NCBI RefSeq assembly: GCF_946479275.1
Contig: NZ_CAMLFE010000003.1
Coordinates: 310,001-374,000, forward strand
Direction of reading: 5' to 3'
DNA: 64,000 bases
Source: an uncultured Bartonella sp.
GTDB taxonomy: Bacteria > Pseudomonadota > Alphaproteobacteria > Rhizobiales > Rhizobiaceae
The notes below the pieces were generated by a model. It did not search any database. It saw only the letters and a list, made by a program, of their open reading frames with translations, and was not told where the DNA came from. Every line of letters starts with the position of its first letter. Position 1 is the first letter of the stretch. Positions 51,023-60,899 of the stretch are shown piece after piece. A program made the position numbers and the translations under genes.

Positions 51023-51193
51023 TCAATCTTTTACAAGCGGTGAAGCTCCGTAAGGATTTACCATATGCCGACGGGTCAAAACCACCTGTTTTAAGCCGTA
51101 TTCATCAACCATGATAGAAACGCAATTTCCGCTCTCGCATGAAACTTTATTTCTTTGGCGAAGGCGAGCCGAAAACTTCTTTTGCAATGGCAC
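51023..51193 (-). CDS. Candidate small protein between qmcA and nfeD
   Basis: A frame of up to 56 codons opens at GTG 51193 inside the end of qmcA and runs to TGA at 51023. It encodes CVSIMVDEYGLKQ and VVLTRRHMVNPYGASPLVKD, which read like a real conserved protein end rather than random codons. No ATG with a ribosome site is present; the only ATG (51112) gives 29 residues. It may be a true small gene or the remnant of one. Not recognised. Confidence 0.3.
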   Translation of the reverse strand: MPLQKKFSARLRQRNKVSCESGNCVSIMVDEYGLKQVVLTRRHMVNPYGASPLVKD

Positions 51194-52076
51194 CGATGCC
51201 GCCGAGCGAACCGATAAGCGATGAAGCTTCCATTGGCATCAACACAACCTTCTGGTTGTTGGCTGTACCGATAGAAGCAAGAGCATCGGTATATTTTTGC
51301 GCAACAAAATAATTGATTGCCTGTACATTTCCCTTTGCAATGGCTTCGGACAAAACCAATGTTGCTTTTGCCTCCGCTTCTGCCAGACGTTCACGTGCCT
51401 CTGCCTGCCGATAGGCGGCTTCCCGCTTTCCCTCTGCTTCAAGAATTTGCGCCTGTTTGAAACCTTCAGCCCGCAAAATGTTGGCGTTCCGATCACCCTC
51501 TGCTTCAAGAACTTGCGCACGCTTGTCGCGCTCAGCCTTCATCTGCCGCCCCATAGCATCAACCAGATCACGCGGCGGCTGGATATCTTTTATTTCAATT
51601 CGGGTCATCTTCAACCCCCAAGGATGGGCTGCTTCATCAACCACATGTAAAAGCTTTTCATTGATGGTATTACGGTTGGACAAAAGCTCATCAAGGTCCA
51701 TCGAGCCGACAACAGTACGAATATTCGTCATGTTGAGGTTTAGTACCGCATAATTCAAATCCGATACCTGATAGGCCGATTGGGCAGCATTAAGCACTTG
51801 AAAAAACGCCACCGCATCAACTGAGACAGTTGCATTATCGCGGGTAATGACTTCCTGTGTGGGAATATCAAGCACTTGCTCCTTCATATTGACACGTGCG
51901 CCTACGCGGTCAAAAAAAGGAACAATCAGATTAAGTCCCGGCATCAAGGTTTTTGTATAACGGCCGAAACGTTCGATTGTATATTGGTAGCCTTGCGGAA
52001 CCTGTTTAATTCCGGCAAACAATGTTGCAACTACCAACAAGACCAACAACAATAAAGCGATATTAAAACCGACCAC
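51147..52076 (-). CDS. qmcA: SPFH/band 7 stomatin-like protein (QmcA)
   Basis: The protein has one N-terminal membrane segment (ALLLLVLLVVATLF), the band 7 domain (QVPQGYQYTIERFGRYTKTLMPGLN-like) and an Ala/Glu-rich coiled coil with repeated LEAEGxRxAxILxAEG units. SPFH proteins form large membrane-microdomain cages and act with NfeD proteins and proteases. The frame extends to TTG 52094, but GTG 52076 lies six bases after AAGGAG, which decides the start (309 residues). Confidence 0.92.
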   Translation of the reverse strand: MVGFNIALLLLVLLVVATLFAGIKQVPQGYQYTIERFGRYTKTLMPGLNLIVPFFDRVGARVNMKEQVLDIPTQEVITRDNATVSVDAVAFFQVLNAAQSAYQVSDLNYAVLNLNMTNIRTVVGSMDLDELLSNRNTINEKLLHVVDEAAHPWGLKMTRIEIKDIQPPRDLVDAMGRQMKAERDKRAQVLEAEGDRNANILRAEGFKQAQILEAEGKREAAYRQAEARERLAEAEAKATLVLSEAIAKGNVQAINYFVAQKYTDALASIGTANNQKVVLMPMEASSLIGSLGGIGAIAKEVFGSPSPKK

Positions 52077-52218
52077 ATTCCTCTCCTTGGGCAAATCTTA
52101 AGAACAGTGTCGGTATCGTTACAGTTTTATATGACTGAGGAAAGCTGCAAACGGCAGCGGTAGCCAGCTTTCCCCCGTTTAATGATCAACGTAAAATTTT
52201 TAGAATTTCAGCAATAGT

Positions 52219-53214
52219 TCAAATCCACCCCTGAAGTTCTCTTCGTACAAGGTGAGCAATGACTTTCATGCCGTCTTCACTGTCGTTCAGACAAGGAATG
52301 TGAACAAAATTGACCCCGCCATTTTCTTTAAAAGTCTTTTGAGCCTCATGCCCCATTTCGTCGACAGTTTCCAAACAATCAACGACAAAACCCGGATTGA
52401 AGACTGCAATAGATTTGACACCTTCTTTCGCAACTTTTTCAACGGTCGCGGCTGTATAAGGTTGCAACCATTCTTCAGGGCCAAAGCGTGATTGGAAGGC
52501 CATAACGAGCTTGTTCTCGTCCATTCCAAGCCGTTTACGCAAAGCTTCCGTTGTGCGCACGCACTCTTCCGGATAGGGATCGCCCCTTTTTGCGTAGGAT
52601 TGAGGGATACCGTGATAGGAGGCAATGATTTTTTCAGGAACAAAATCAAGTGTCTTCAAATGTGTCTCAACCGAATGGGCGAGCGCGTCAATATAAACCG
52701 GATCATCACTATAAGGTGGAACGGTGCGTATAGCCGGTTGATAACGGCGTTTCTCAAGGCTTGAGAATACTGCGTCGAGTACTGTTGCCGTTGTTGTGGC
52801 AGAATATTGAGGGTAAAGAGGGAAAAACAGAACTTTTTCGCACCCCTTCTCGATCATAGTGCCGAGTACCTCGTCAATCGAAGGCTTGCCATAGCGCATG
52901 GCCCAATAGACATCAACATTCGATTCATCAAGGAGCGGACCGAGCTTTTCAGCTTGAGCACGTGTATAAGTACGTAGCGGCGACTCGTTCAATTCATAGT
53001 TCCAGATACGCTTATATAGCGCACCGGACTTTTTCGGACGTACGTTGAGGACAATTCCATAAAGAATCGGGTACCATAAAATGCGTGGCCATTCTATTAC
53101 CCGTCGATCTGACAAAAATTCGCGCAAATATTTGCGAACATTTGTTGAATCGGTACCTTCCGGCGTTCCCAGATTAATCAGGAGGACGCCAACTTTACTT
53201 TTCTTATTTTCCAT
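52219..53214 (-). CDS. hemH: Ferrochelatase
   Basis: HemH inserts ferrous iron into protoporphyrin IX, the last step of haem synthesis. The 331-residue protein begins VGVLLINLGTPEGTD, has IIASYHGIPQSYAKRGDPY with the metal-binding His, and the acidic ENGGVNFVHIPCLND ending. No haem-iron control site was recognised. It lies 31 bases after the omp10-like gene and may share its transcript. Confidence 0.96.
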   Translation of the reverse strand: MENKKSKVGVLLINLGTPEGTDSTNVRKYLREFLSDRRVIEWPRILWYPILYGIVLNVRPKKSGALYKRIWNYELNESPLRTYTRAQAEKLGPLLDESNVDVYWAMRYGKPSIDEVLGTMIEKGCEKVLFFPLYPQYSATTTATVLDAVFSSLEKRRYQPAIRTVPPYSDDPVYIDALAHSVETHLKTLDFVPEKIIASYHGIPQSYAKRGDPYPEECVRTTEALRKRLGMDENKLVMAFQSRFGPEEWLQPYTAATVEKVAKEGVKSIAVFNPGFVVDCLETVDEMGHEAQKTFKENGGVNFVHIPCLNDSEDGMKVIAHLVRRELQGWI

Positions 53215-53245
53215 TAAATCTCAATCTGGATTTTTTATTTCTGGT

Positions 53246-53620
53246 TTAGATTTTTCTATTGAGCGAGAATTGCGAACCGTTGCTTGATGTACACAAGAGT
53301 TGCATCGTACTGTTAGAAACTGCGCAATTAACGCGGGAAACTGTGCCGCGGACAATCGAGCGCATTTCGATTTCTACAAGTTGCGGATTGCGGAAGCGGT
53401 AATTTCCTTCAGAAAGTTTTTCTTTTGTATCGGAAGAACGAGTCTCAAAAATACCGTTTCTGAACGATGATACAATACCGTTTTTATCAACCCATTGGCC
53501 ATCTATTCCGGTAGGAATATTTTGCACCGAAGGGCGCTGACCGTAATTTTGTGAAAGATTACAAGCTGAAAGGGCGAATGCCATTGCAGTGAGACAAAGA
53601 GTGGGCGCAATGCGTTTCAT
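53246..53620 (-). CDS. omp10: Omp10-like outer-membrane lipoprotein
   Basis: The 124-residue protein has a lipoprotein signal (MKRIAPTLCLTAMAFALSAC, lipobox LSAC with Cys20). The mature part, GIDGQWVDKNGIVSSFRNGIFETR and VEIEMRSIVRGTVSRVNCAV, closely resembles Brucella Omp10, an abundant minor outer-membrane lipoprotein. Conserved cysteines near the C-terminus may form a disulfide. GGAG lies nine bases before the ATG. Confidence 0.88.
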   Translation of the reverse strand: MKRIAPTLCLTAMAFALSACNLSQNYGQRPSVQNIPTGIDGQWVDKNGIVSSFRNGIFETRSSDTKEKLSEGNYRFRNPQLVEIEMRSIVRGTVSRVNCAVSNSTMQLLCTSSNGSQFSLNRKI

Positions 53621-53873
53621 CTGGTTTGCTCCAATAAACCGCCACCAAGCGGAAAAACGACAACTGATAAAAGCTGTAACAACATGTTATGGTTCTATCA
53701 ATATGTCGGTTTTGATGGAAATCAACGGAAAACCATTTTTTTTGAAAAAAATTCTCTTTTCTGTTGCATGTAATCACCAGATTGGTAGTAGTTTTCCGCT
53801 TGCGGGGCAAACGAGGTATACCTATGTTTTGCAACCAAACTCCTATCCATGCGTTTTCGTCATCACAAAGGAG

Positions 53874-55289
53874 ATGATGAAAGCAATGATGGGTCCTATA
53901 CTAGTAGCAGCCGAAGACTATGGTAAACGAGCCAACACTTCTTCCATACTTCGCGCCCTCGGTTATCGTGTAATTGAAGCGGAAAACGGATTGCGCACAC
54001 TTGATCTGTTGCGTAGACGCCGTAACATTTCATTTGCATTGGTCGATTTGATGATGAGTGACCTTGGCGGAACCGATCTCATTTCTACAATTCGGGTTAC
54101 CGGATTTGCCGCACCACTCGTTGTTATGTCGGATGTCGAGAATGAAGAGCTTCTTCAGAAAAGTCTGAAAGCCGGCGCTGTCGATTATCTCGTTTATCCG
54201 ATTACATCGCTCAGACTCAGCGTGACACTGGGCAATCTGTCGATCAACAATACCTATGAGCGCGAAGTGCATTACATTCGTCGCCAGCAGGAAAACCATT
54301 TGCGTTTTTCCGATCTTTACGCAAACAGTGAAGCGATGAAAGAGCCTTTCGAGCAGGCAAAGCAAGCTGCTTTGTCAACCAGAAATTTGCTGATCGAAGG
54401 TGAAAAGGGAACAGGAAGAGAAACACTTGCCCGTGTTATTCACCATGAAAGTCCTTATGCAACGGGTAAATTTGTTCGCATCCAGTGCGTACCAATTTCC
54501 GATCCCGCGCAGGATAGTAAGAAGTGGGAGACAAAAATTCTGCCACACATCCATTCGATTGATCATGGGACGATTTGTCTTTGCGAAATTGACCGTCTTG
54601 AAATCAATCAGCAGAAACGGTGGGTCGATTTTCTGAAACAGCGCAAGGAAGCAGAAAAAGACAGTGAACCGAAATTCCGTCTGACAGTTATTTCGACTTC
54701 CCGTCTGCAAGGGTTGGTGGAAGATGGTCTGTTTTTGAAGGAATTTTATGATCTCTTGCGAGAGTGTCACGTTATTGTGCCCCCACTTCGTGAGCGGCGT
54801 GATGATTTTGCCGATATTGCCCAGCGTGCCATTGAACATATTGTTGTCGAAAGTGGTCAACCTCATGTGCATGGCGTAGCAGGTTCGGCATTATCACTCT
54901 TGCTGCAACATGATTGGCCAGGAAATGTTGGTGAATTGGAAAATGTGCTCTTTCGCGCAGTCCTGTTAAGTCAGGGGCCATTATTGACAATCCGTGATTT
55001 TCCGCAACTTACAGGAAATCAGGTTACGGACTTCAGAAGTAATGTGCCAATTGATACAGCCGAAAAAAATAGCCGTTATAGTATCCAGCTTATTGATGAT
55101 AACGGGCAAATCCGTGCTTACAACGAACTCGAGCGTGAAATTATAGAACGCACAGTTCATCATTATCGCGGTCGGATGAGTGAAGCAGCCCGCCGTCTCG
55201 GCATTGGTCGTTCAACTCTTTACCGAAAACTCGACGAATACCATGCCGAAAACCAGAAGGAGTCAGAAGCACTGCGTCGTGCCAGCTGA
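53874..55289 (+). CDS. Degenerate sigma-54-activator-like transcriptional regulator
   Basis: The protein of about 471 residues has the three-part NtrC layout: receiver, AAA+ domain, Fis-type helix-turn-helix (MSEAARRLGIGRSTLYRKLDEY). The receiver keeps Asp in FALVDLMMSD but has Tyr for the invariant Lys (YLVYPI). In the ATPase, Walker A reads GEKGTGRET (Arg for Lys), Walker B reads TICLCEID (Cys for the first Asp), and the GAFTGA loop is absent. So it probably does not hydrolyse ATP or contact sigma-54 and may work as a simple DNA-binding regulator. AAGGAG at 53868-53873 abuts ATG 53874; ATGs at 53877 and 53886 are alternatives, and the longer frame from 53589 is unlikely. Confidence 0.85.
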   Translation: MMKAMMGPILVAAEDYGKRANTSSILRALGYRVIEAENGLRTLDLLRRRRNISFALVDLMMSDLGGTDLISTIRVTGFAAPLVVMSDVENEELLQKSLKAGAVDYLVYPITSLRLSVTLGNLSINNTYEREVHYIRRQQENHLRFSDLYANSEAMKEPFEQAKQAALSTRNLLIEGEKGTGRETLARVIHHESPYATGKFVRIQCVPISDPAQDSKKWETKILPHIHSIDHGTICLCEIDRLEINQQKRWVDFLKQRKEAEKDSEPKFRLTVISTSRLQGLVEDGLFLKEFYDLLRECHVIVPPLRERRDDFADIAQRAIEHIVVESGQPHVHGVAGSALSLLLQHDWPGNVGELENVLFRAVLLSQGPLLTIRDFPQLTGNQVTDFRSNVPIDTAEKNSRYSIQLIDDNGQIRAYNELEREIIERTVHHYRGRMSEAARRLGIGRSTLYRKLDEYHAENQKESEALRRAS

Positions 55290-56297
55290 ACGTGGCATGA
55301 AAGTCGTGTTGATCGATAGATCCTACAGCCTCACTTGCAATATATCTATATGGCGGCAGTTGATTGACTGTCGCCATATTTTTTCTGTCTAATCGTCTTT
55401 TCTAAAAAGCCAACGGATATCTCTATCCGGTTCAAGCTAAGTTTTAAGTAGTGCAAGTTGTCAGCTATGAACGCGCACACACATGCAACAAAACAGTTCG
55501 CTAGTTCCCCGATTCTTCCATTGTCAAAAAACGAAATGCATCCTGCATTCGACGAACAAAATAAATTTTGATGAAAGTCTACGCGGCCTTTTAATTGATA
55601 TTTGGTTTTCAATTGTGCATTTTATTGCAGGCTTCCGATTTTTGTCGCAATTGTAAAGAACATGGATAATTCGGCTGATCTAATTATTTTTTAACAAAAA
55701 AGACAGCCTGAAAATTTAGAAAGTCGATATTTGAAAAATATAAAATCGGATGGTTTGAATTTTTTCATTCATCCGTTTTCATTGTCTACAAAATCCTGTT
55801 TCCTTATCCAGACGGCGTGCAGTGTTCCGCCTTTTTTAGGAAAATCCGTTTTGACTACGAAATCTCTCGACCATTCAGCTAATCTGCTGAACGATAATGA
55901 TGCTTCAACCAAATTCTCTTGAAAATTCTATGCCCTGTCAAAAACAAGCTTGCCAATGTGGGCAAGACTTGTTTTCAGCCTGTTCAATCCCAATATTTAA
56001 CTTGAAGCGGCAAGATGCTGCGCAGGAATATGTCAATAAAAAGAAAAAATTAACCATCGTAACAAAATGTTACTGAGTTTTTGATATTTGTTCTCTTCTG
56101 TGGCATTTTTGCCATGGTATAGTCGTATTTGATCAGCATCATTGTTTTGCTGGCTCACATATAAAGCTGCTGTTAACCATTCTGGGTTAGGCTTTACTAA
56201 CTATAAAGCCGATTTCAGATGGTCGGGGAGCGAGTTAATTGAACACCACGTTTTGATTATCGCGTCTCATCCGCGGTTAACAGGGCAGGTTTTACGA
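55290..56297. other. Long intergenic region before the DUF882 gene
   Basis: About 1 kb without a supported gene. A 63-codon frame at 55731-55922 starts at TTG and has no family signal. A hairpin sits at 55941-55975. The rest is AT-rich; an unannotated small RNA is possible but not shown. Confidence 0.4.
55941..55976 (+). terminator. Possible terminator or small-RNA hairpin
   Basis: AAAACAAG-C-TTGCC pairs with GGCAA-GA-CTTGTTTT around a six-base loop, with one small internal loop. The 3' side ends in TTTT. It lies over 600 bases from the previous gene, so what it terminates is unclear. Confidence 0.45.
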
Positions 56298-57845
56298 ATG
56301 GTGGTTGACGGTTTGAAAAAATCATTTTGGACATTTCGTCGTTTGTCATTAGCCTTCGTGGCAATGGGTACAGCTTTGTCCTTTATGTTGGCACCGGTAG
56401 CAGCAAAGGCTGAAACAAGGTCTTTGAAACTCTATTACGTCCATACAGGTGAAAAAGCCGAAATCGTTTTCAAACGTGATGGAAAATACGATCCGGCCGG
56501 TTTGAAGCGGTTGAACGTGTTCTTGCGCGATTGGCGTCGTAACGAACCGACGAATATGGATCCGCGTCTATTTGACCTTATCTGGTCTGTCTACCGCACT
56601 AGCGGGTCGCGCGAATACATCAATGTCGTATCGGCCTACCGTTCACCAGCGACCAACAATATGTTGCGTTCGCGCTCGCCCGATAGTGGCGTTGCCAAAA
56701 ATAGCCAGCATACGCTTGGCCACGCAATGGATTTCTATCTGCCTGATGTCAATCTTGCCAAATTGCGTGCTATCGGTTTGAAACAGCAAGTCGGCGGTGT
56801 CGGCTATTATCCTCGTTCAGGCTCGCCTTTTGTCCATATGGATGTGGGCAATGTGCGTCATTGGCCACGTATGAGCCGCAGCGAATTAATGGCTTTGTTC
56901 CCCGACGGAAAAACCATGTATATCCCGAGTGATGGCAAACCGCTTGCCGGCTATGACCAGGCAAAGGCCGAATGGCTTGCCCGTCGTGGTGCACCTGTTG
57001 TCTATGCCAGCGCAACAACATCGACACAAAAACACGGTTTCTTCAGTTCTTTGTTCGGACGTAAAAACGCCGACGAACAAGTTCCTTCTCAACCGTCAAG
57101 AGTTCAACCGAAGGCTCCGGCTGTAGCAGAGGAACCACAAACAACAGTCGTATCGTTACCTAAGAAAGATGCTCCCCTTCCTGAATCTTCACCATTGCGT
57201 GCCAATGGTTTGAAACAGGCACCCGAGGAAGAAAAGACAAACGAAGCACCGGTTATGGCCTATGCCAATGTGCCTGTACCGACGTTCAAGCCTGATGAGG
57301 GTGAGGAAGAGGAAGGCGCTGTCAAGGTTGCAAATATTCCTTTACCCGAAGCAAGGCCTTTGCGTCAGGATGAAGCCGACAAGGTTGCTCTTGCTATTGC
57401 CAATAACGGTGCAGGATCGGGTAAAACTGCAGATAACGTTCCCGGTGATGATCTGACAGCGCTCATTGAAGCCAACGAGATCATAGCCGTACCGGATGAT
57501 GATTATGAGGAAGATGATGATTATGCCGATGCCGATGAAGCACAATCGCCCGATAAATCCACGGTTGCCGCGGTAGAGACAGAAAAAGCTGCCGAGACGC
57601 CAAAAACTGCTCCGAAAGTTGATCGTCCGGCGACAGACGACCTCAAAAATATTATTGCTGAAAACAGAGCACCGATTTCTGTGAAGGATGCCAATACTAT
57701 TGCTCCTGACGAGGAATTGCGGAAAGTTCCGAATGTGGTCTTTGTTTCCGGTCTTGAGAAAAAGCAGGAAATCTCGAGGGTTGCAGAACTCAGAGGCCGT
57801 GCGATCGACTTCCATGCTGTTGCACGTATCAACGACACATATTGA
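56298..57845 (+). CDS. DUF882 / M15-type murein endopeptidase with long acidic tail
   Basis: The 515-residue exported protein resembles E. coli MepK (YcbK), which cuts peptidoglycan cross-links. A signal segment (about residues 15-40, ending AAKAE) precedes the peptidase domain (about 45-210) with zinc ligands in SQHTLGHAMDFYLP and FVHMDVGNVRHW. The last about 300 residues are Pro-, Glu- and Asp-rich and probably disordered, with an acidic run near residue 400. ATG 56298 has GGGCAGG eight bases upstream; the frame extends to 56142 without such a site. A terminator follows. Confidence 0.85.
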   Translation: MVVDGLKKSFWTFRRLSLAFVAMGTALSFMLAPVAAKAETRSLKLYYVHTGEKAEIVFKRDGKYDPAGLKRLNVFLRDWRRNEPTNMDPRLFDLIWSVYRTSGSREYINVVSAYRSPATNNMLRSRSPDSGVAKNSQHTLGHAMDFYLPDVNLAKLRAIGLKQQVGGVGYYPRSGSPFVHMDVGNVRHWPRMSRSELMALFPDGKTMYIPSDGKPLAGYDQAKAEWLARRGAPVVYASATTSTQKHGFFSSLFGRKNADEQVPSQPSRVQPKAPAVAEEPQTTVVSLPKKDAPLPESSPLRANGLKQAPEEEKTNEAPVMAYANVPVPTFKPDEGEEEEGAVKVANIPLPEARPLRQDEADKVALAIANNGAGSGKTADNVPGDDLTALIEANEIIAVPDDDYEEDDDYADADEAQSPDKSTVAAVETEKAAETPKTAPKVDRPATDDLKNIIAENRAPISVKDANTIAPDEELRKVPNVVFVSGLEKKQEISRVAELRGRAIDFHAVARINDTY

Positions 57846-57882
57846 TTTTTCCTCTTCGATATTTCACACATTATCAATATGA

Positions 57883-57918
57883 GCCTTATCCGGTTTATTC
57901 CGGATAAGGCTTTTTCTT
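57883..57918 (+). terminator. Terminator after the DUF882 peptidase gene
   Basis: GCCTTATCCGG (57883-57893) pairs perfectly with CCGGATAAGGC (57900-57910), followed by TTTTTCTTTT. It separates the peptidase gene from copA. Confidence 0.9.
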
Positions 57919-57985
57919 TTTCATCTTTTTCTCTTGACCTTCCCATGAGGGTAACCATTATCTCTTGATGTGAAAGGTGCGTTTC

Positions 57986-60472
57986 ATGACAACAACTTCA
58001 CAAACGGAAGAAAACAGTCAATCTCCGGCAAAAGACAATTTTCATATAGAGCTTGATATCGAAGGGATGACTTGTGCATCTTGTGTTCGCCACGTTGAAA
58101 AAGCTCTCAAAAAGGTTGAAGGCGTAGACAATGCTGTCGTCAATCTGGCAACAGAAAAAGCTGACGTTACAAGTCGGAGTAAACTTGGTATCGACGAGCT
58201 TGTGCATGCGGTCGAAAAAGCCGGTTATGAAGTGGGGTACGAGCCGGTTGACCTTGATATCGAGGGTATGAGTTGCGCTTCTTGTGTGCGGCGCGTTGAA
58301 AAGGCACTGCTTTCGGTAGACGGGGTAAAGACTGCTGTTGTTAATCTGGCGACAAACCGTGCCCATGTCGAGATGCTTAAAAATGTTGCAACAATTGATG
58401 CGCTGGAAAAAGCTGTTGCAAAAGCCGGTTATGGTGCAAAGCCCGTCAATAATCATGAAGAAGTCGACAGACAAGCCGTTGAAGCGCACAAACTCGGCCG
58501 CTCTCTGGTTATAGCTCTTATCCTCACCATTCCGGTTTTTGTTCTTGAAATGGGCGGCCATATCATACCGCCGTTCCATCATTTTGTGATGACAACCATC
58601 GGCATGTTCCCTTCCCGCCTTGTCGAATTTATTTTGACAACGCTTGTGCTTTTCGGCCCCGGCCGGAGGTTTTTCAAATCCGGTATTCCCAATCTCTTTC
58701 GTGCCACTCCGGATATGAATTCGCTTGTTGCTGTCGGCTCATTTGCCGCGTGGTCCTATTCTACCGTTGCAACCTTCGCAGGCGCTTATATGCCGGAAGG
58801 AACCAACAATGTTTATTTCGAGGCAGCAGCCGTTATCGTTACCTTGATCCTGCTTGGCCGTTATCTTGAAGCGGGAGCACGTGGACGCACCAGCGAAGCC
58901 ATCCGTATGCTTGCCGGTTTGAAACCGAAAACAGCACGCGTTTTAAGGAATAATGAAGAAAAAGATGTTGCTCTTGATGATGTTGCGGTCGGCGACATTA
59001 TTATAATGCGACCGGGAGAGAAATTTCCTGTCGATGGTTCTGTCACAAGCGGCAACTCGAATGTTGACGAATCCATGATGACGGGCGAGCCTATACCTGT
59101 CGCCAAAAAAGAAGGCGACAAGGTTTATGGTGGAACTGTCAATGGCAATGGAACCTTGACATTTCGTGCCGAAAAGATCGGTAGTGATACACTTATTGCA
59201 CAAATCCAGAAAATGGTTGAAGATGCACAAAGTGCGAAACTGCCCATTCAGGCTTTGGTTGATAAGGTAACAGGTTGGTTTGTCCCTGCTGTTTTTGCAG
59301 CCGCCATTGCAACTTTTTTTATCTGGTTTTTTGTCGGCCCTGCTCCACAATTTCCGCATGCCCTTATCGCCGGCGTATCGGTCCTTATCATCGCCTGCCC
59401 TTGTGCAATGGGGCTTGCAACACCGACATCCATTATGGTGAGCACAGGTCGCGCAGCGACACTTGGTATTCTGTTTCGTCGTGGCGATGCATTACAAACA
59501 TTGCGTGATACCGATGTTGTTGCTTTTGACAAAACCGGCACACTGACAGTGGGCAAACCGGTTTTGAATAAAATCATCACAGCAAACGGATTTGATGAAA
59601 GACAAACATTGGCGGATGTTGCCGCTGTAGAACTACGTTCCGAACACCCGATTGGCGAGGCTTTGAGTGAGGCTGCAAAAAAGGCCGGAATAACCCTTTC
59701 GACTGTTGAAGAATTCAATTCCAAGCCCGGATTCGGTATATCCGGAAAAGTTAATGGACGGGAAGTGATTATCGGGGCCGACCGTTATATGAACGAGATA
59801 AATGTCGATATTTCCGGTTTTGCCAAAGATGCCGAGATTTTCGGCAATGAAGGCATGACACCCTTTTATGCCGCAATAGACAATAAGGCGGCTGCAATTT
59901 TCGCCGTTGAAGACCCCGTTAAACAGAATTCAGGAAAAACCATTGCAGAACTTGAAAAAATGGGAATTGCGACAGCGCTTGTCACAGGCGATAATCGGAC
60001 CACAGCAAAGACAATCGGTTCAAAACTTGGCATTAGCGAAATCGTTGCAGAAGTACTGCCCGCAGGAAAAGTCGATGCTGTGAAAAAAATAAGTGGGACT
60101 GAACGGCGGGTCGCCTTTGTTGGCGATGGTATTAATGACGCGCCGGCACTCGCCGCTGCCGATACCGGCATTGCCATTGGTACAGGTGCCGATGTTGCTA
60201 TTGAAAGTGCCGATGTTGTATTGATGTCGGGCGATCCGACAGGCGTCGTCAATGCAATTGCTATTTCAAAAGCTACAATCCGCAACATCAAGCAGAATCT
60301 TTTCTGGGCGTTTGGCTATAACGTTCTGCTCATCCCTGTTGCTGCCGGAATTTTTTATCCCGTCTGGGGCGTACAATTATCGCCAATGTTGTCAGCGGCA
60401 GCTATGGCAATTTCAAGTGTCTTTGTGCTTTCCAATGCATTGCGTTTGAAACGCTTCCAACCTCGTTTGTAG
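57986..60472 (+). CDS. copA: Copper-exporting P1B-type ATPase CopA
   Basis: CopA pumps Cu(I) out of the cytoplasm. The 828-residue protein has two N-terminal metal-binding domains, each with GMTCASCV or GMSCASCV (about residues 27-33 and 94-100), eight membrane segments, the transport motif [11 protein letters not shown], phosphorylation site DKTGTLT, HPIGEAL with the nucleotide-binding His-Pro, and [10 protein letters not shown]. Copper rather than zinc is indicated by CPC with GYN and MSS further on. GTG 57977 is also in frame; ATG 57986 fits AAGG better. No CueR-type repressor gene or chaperone is adjacent. Confidence 0.94.
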   Translation: MTTTSQTEENSQSPAKDNFHIELDIEGMTCASCVRHVEKALKKVEGVDNAVVNLATEKADVTSRSKLGIDELVHAVEKAGYEVGYEPVDLDIEGMSCASCVRRVEKALLSVDGVKTAVVNLATNRAHVEMLKNVATIDALEKAVAKAGYGAKPVNNHEEVDRQAVEAHKLGRSLVIALILTIPVFVLEMGGHIIPPFHHFVMTTIGMFPSRLVEFILTTLVLFGPGRRFFKSGIPNLFRATPDMNSLVAVGSFAAWSYSTVATFAGAYMPEGTNNVYFEAAAVIVTLILLGRYLEAGARGRTSEAIRMLAGLKPKTARVLRNNEEKDVALDDVAVGDIIIMRPGEKFPVDGSVTSGNSNVDESMMTGEPIPVAKKEGDKVYGGTVNGNGTLTFRAEKIGSDTLIAQIQKMVEDAQSAKLPIQALVDKVTGWFVPAVFAAAIATFFIWFFVGPAPQFPHALIAGVSVLIIACPCAMGLATPTSIMVSTGRAATLGILFRRGDALQTLRDTDVVAFDKTGTLTVGKPVLNKIITANGFDERQTLADVAAVELRSEHPIGEALSEAAKKAGITLSTVEEFNSKPGFGISGKVNGREVIIGADRYMNEINVDISGFAKDAEIFGNEGMTPFYAAIDNKAAAIFAVEDPVKQNSGKTIAELEKMGIATALVTGDNRTTAKTIGSKLGISEIVAEVLPAGKVDAVKKISGTERRVAFVGDGINDAPALAAADTGIAIGTGADVAIESADVVLMSGDPTGVVNAIAISKATIRNIKQNLFWAFGYNVLLIPVAAGIFYPVWGVQLSPMLSAAAMAISSVFVLSNALRLKRFQPRL

Positions 60473-60899
60473 GCTTAACGGTGTTCTCGCCGATCTGATT
60501 GCAAGATCAAGTAGACCTTGGCCGCTCGCCATATTGCACAATGAATTTTAAAGTGGCTTGGACGGCTGGTGGGAGCACTTGCAGAAGCACCAAGATAGCC
60601 GATTGATAAGTTTGTCGGTCGCATTTGATTCAAACAGCCAAACTAACCATGCCGGTATGACCGCCGAAATTATCATTCACAAGAAAAATTTTGTCCTCGA
60701 ACCAGTCCGAAGTAACAAAAAGGTTTTCACAATAGAAAAACAGATGCGCTTATTCCTTTGGAATAAATTTTCAATCCTTTAAAAAAATATCGCGGAAGCC
60801 CATTATCAATCATAATATTTTGAAATATCGTTGCAATTTCTTGCGCTTGGCGCGAAAGTAGCAAGTGAAAATTGCCCACCCAAAGAGAGAGTAAAAAGA
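60473..60899. other. Intergenic region copA to lactate dehydrogenase-type gene
   Basis: 427 bases. A short frame at 60558-60782 has no family signal. No convincing terminator after copA was found. It should hold the promoter of the next gene. Confidence 0.4.

Noticed and set aside
57342..57958. Two minus-strand frames (157 and 145 codons) over the DUF882 tail
   Set aside because: Reverse readings of the low-complexity acidic tail; no ribosome site or domain.
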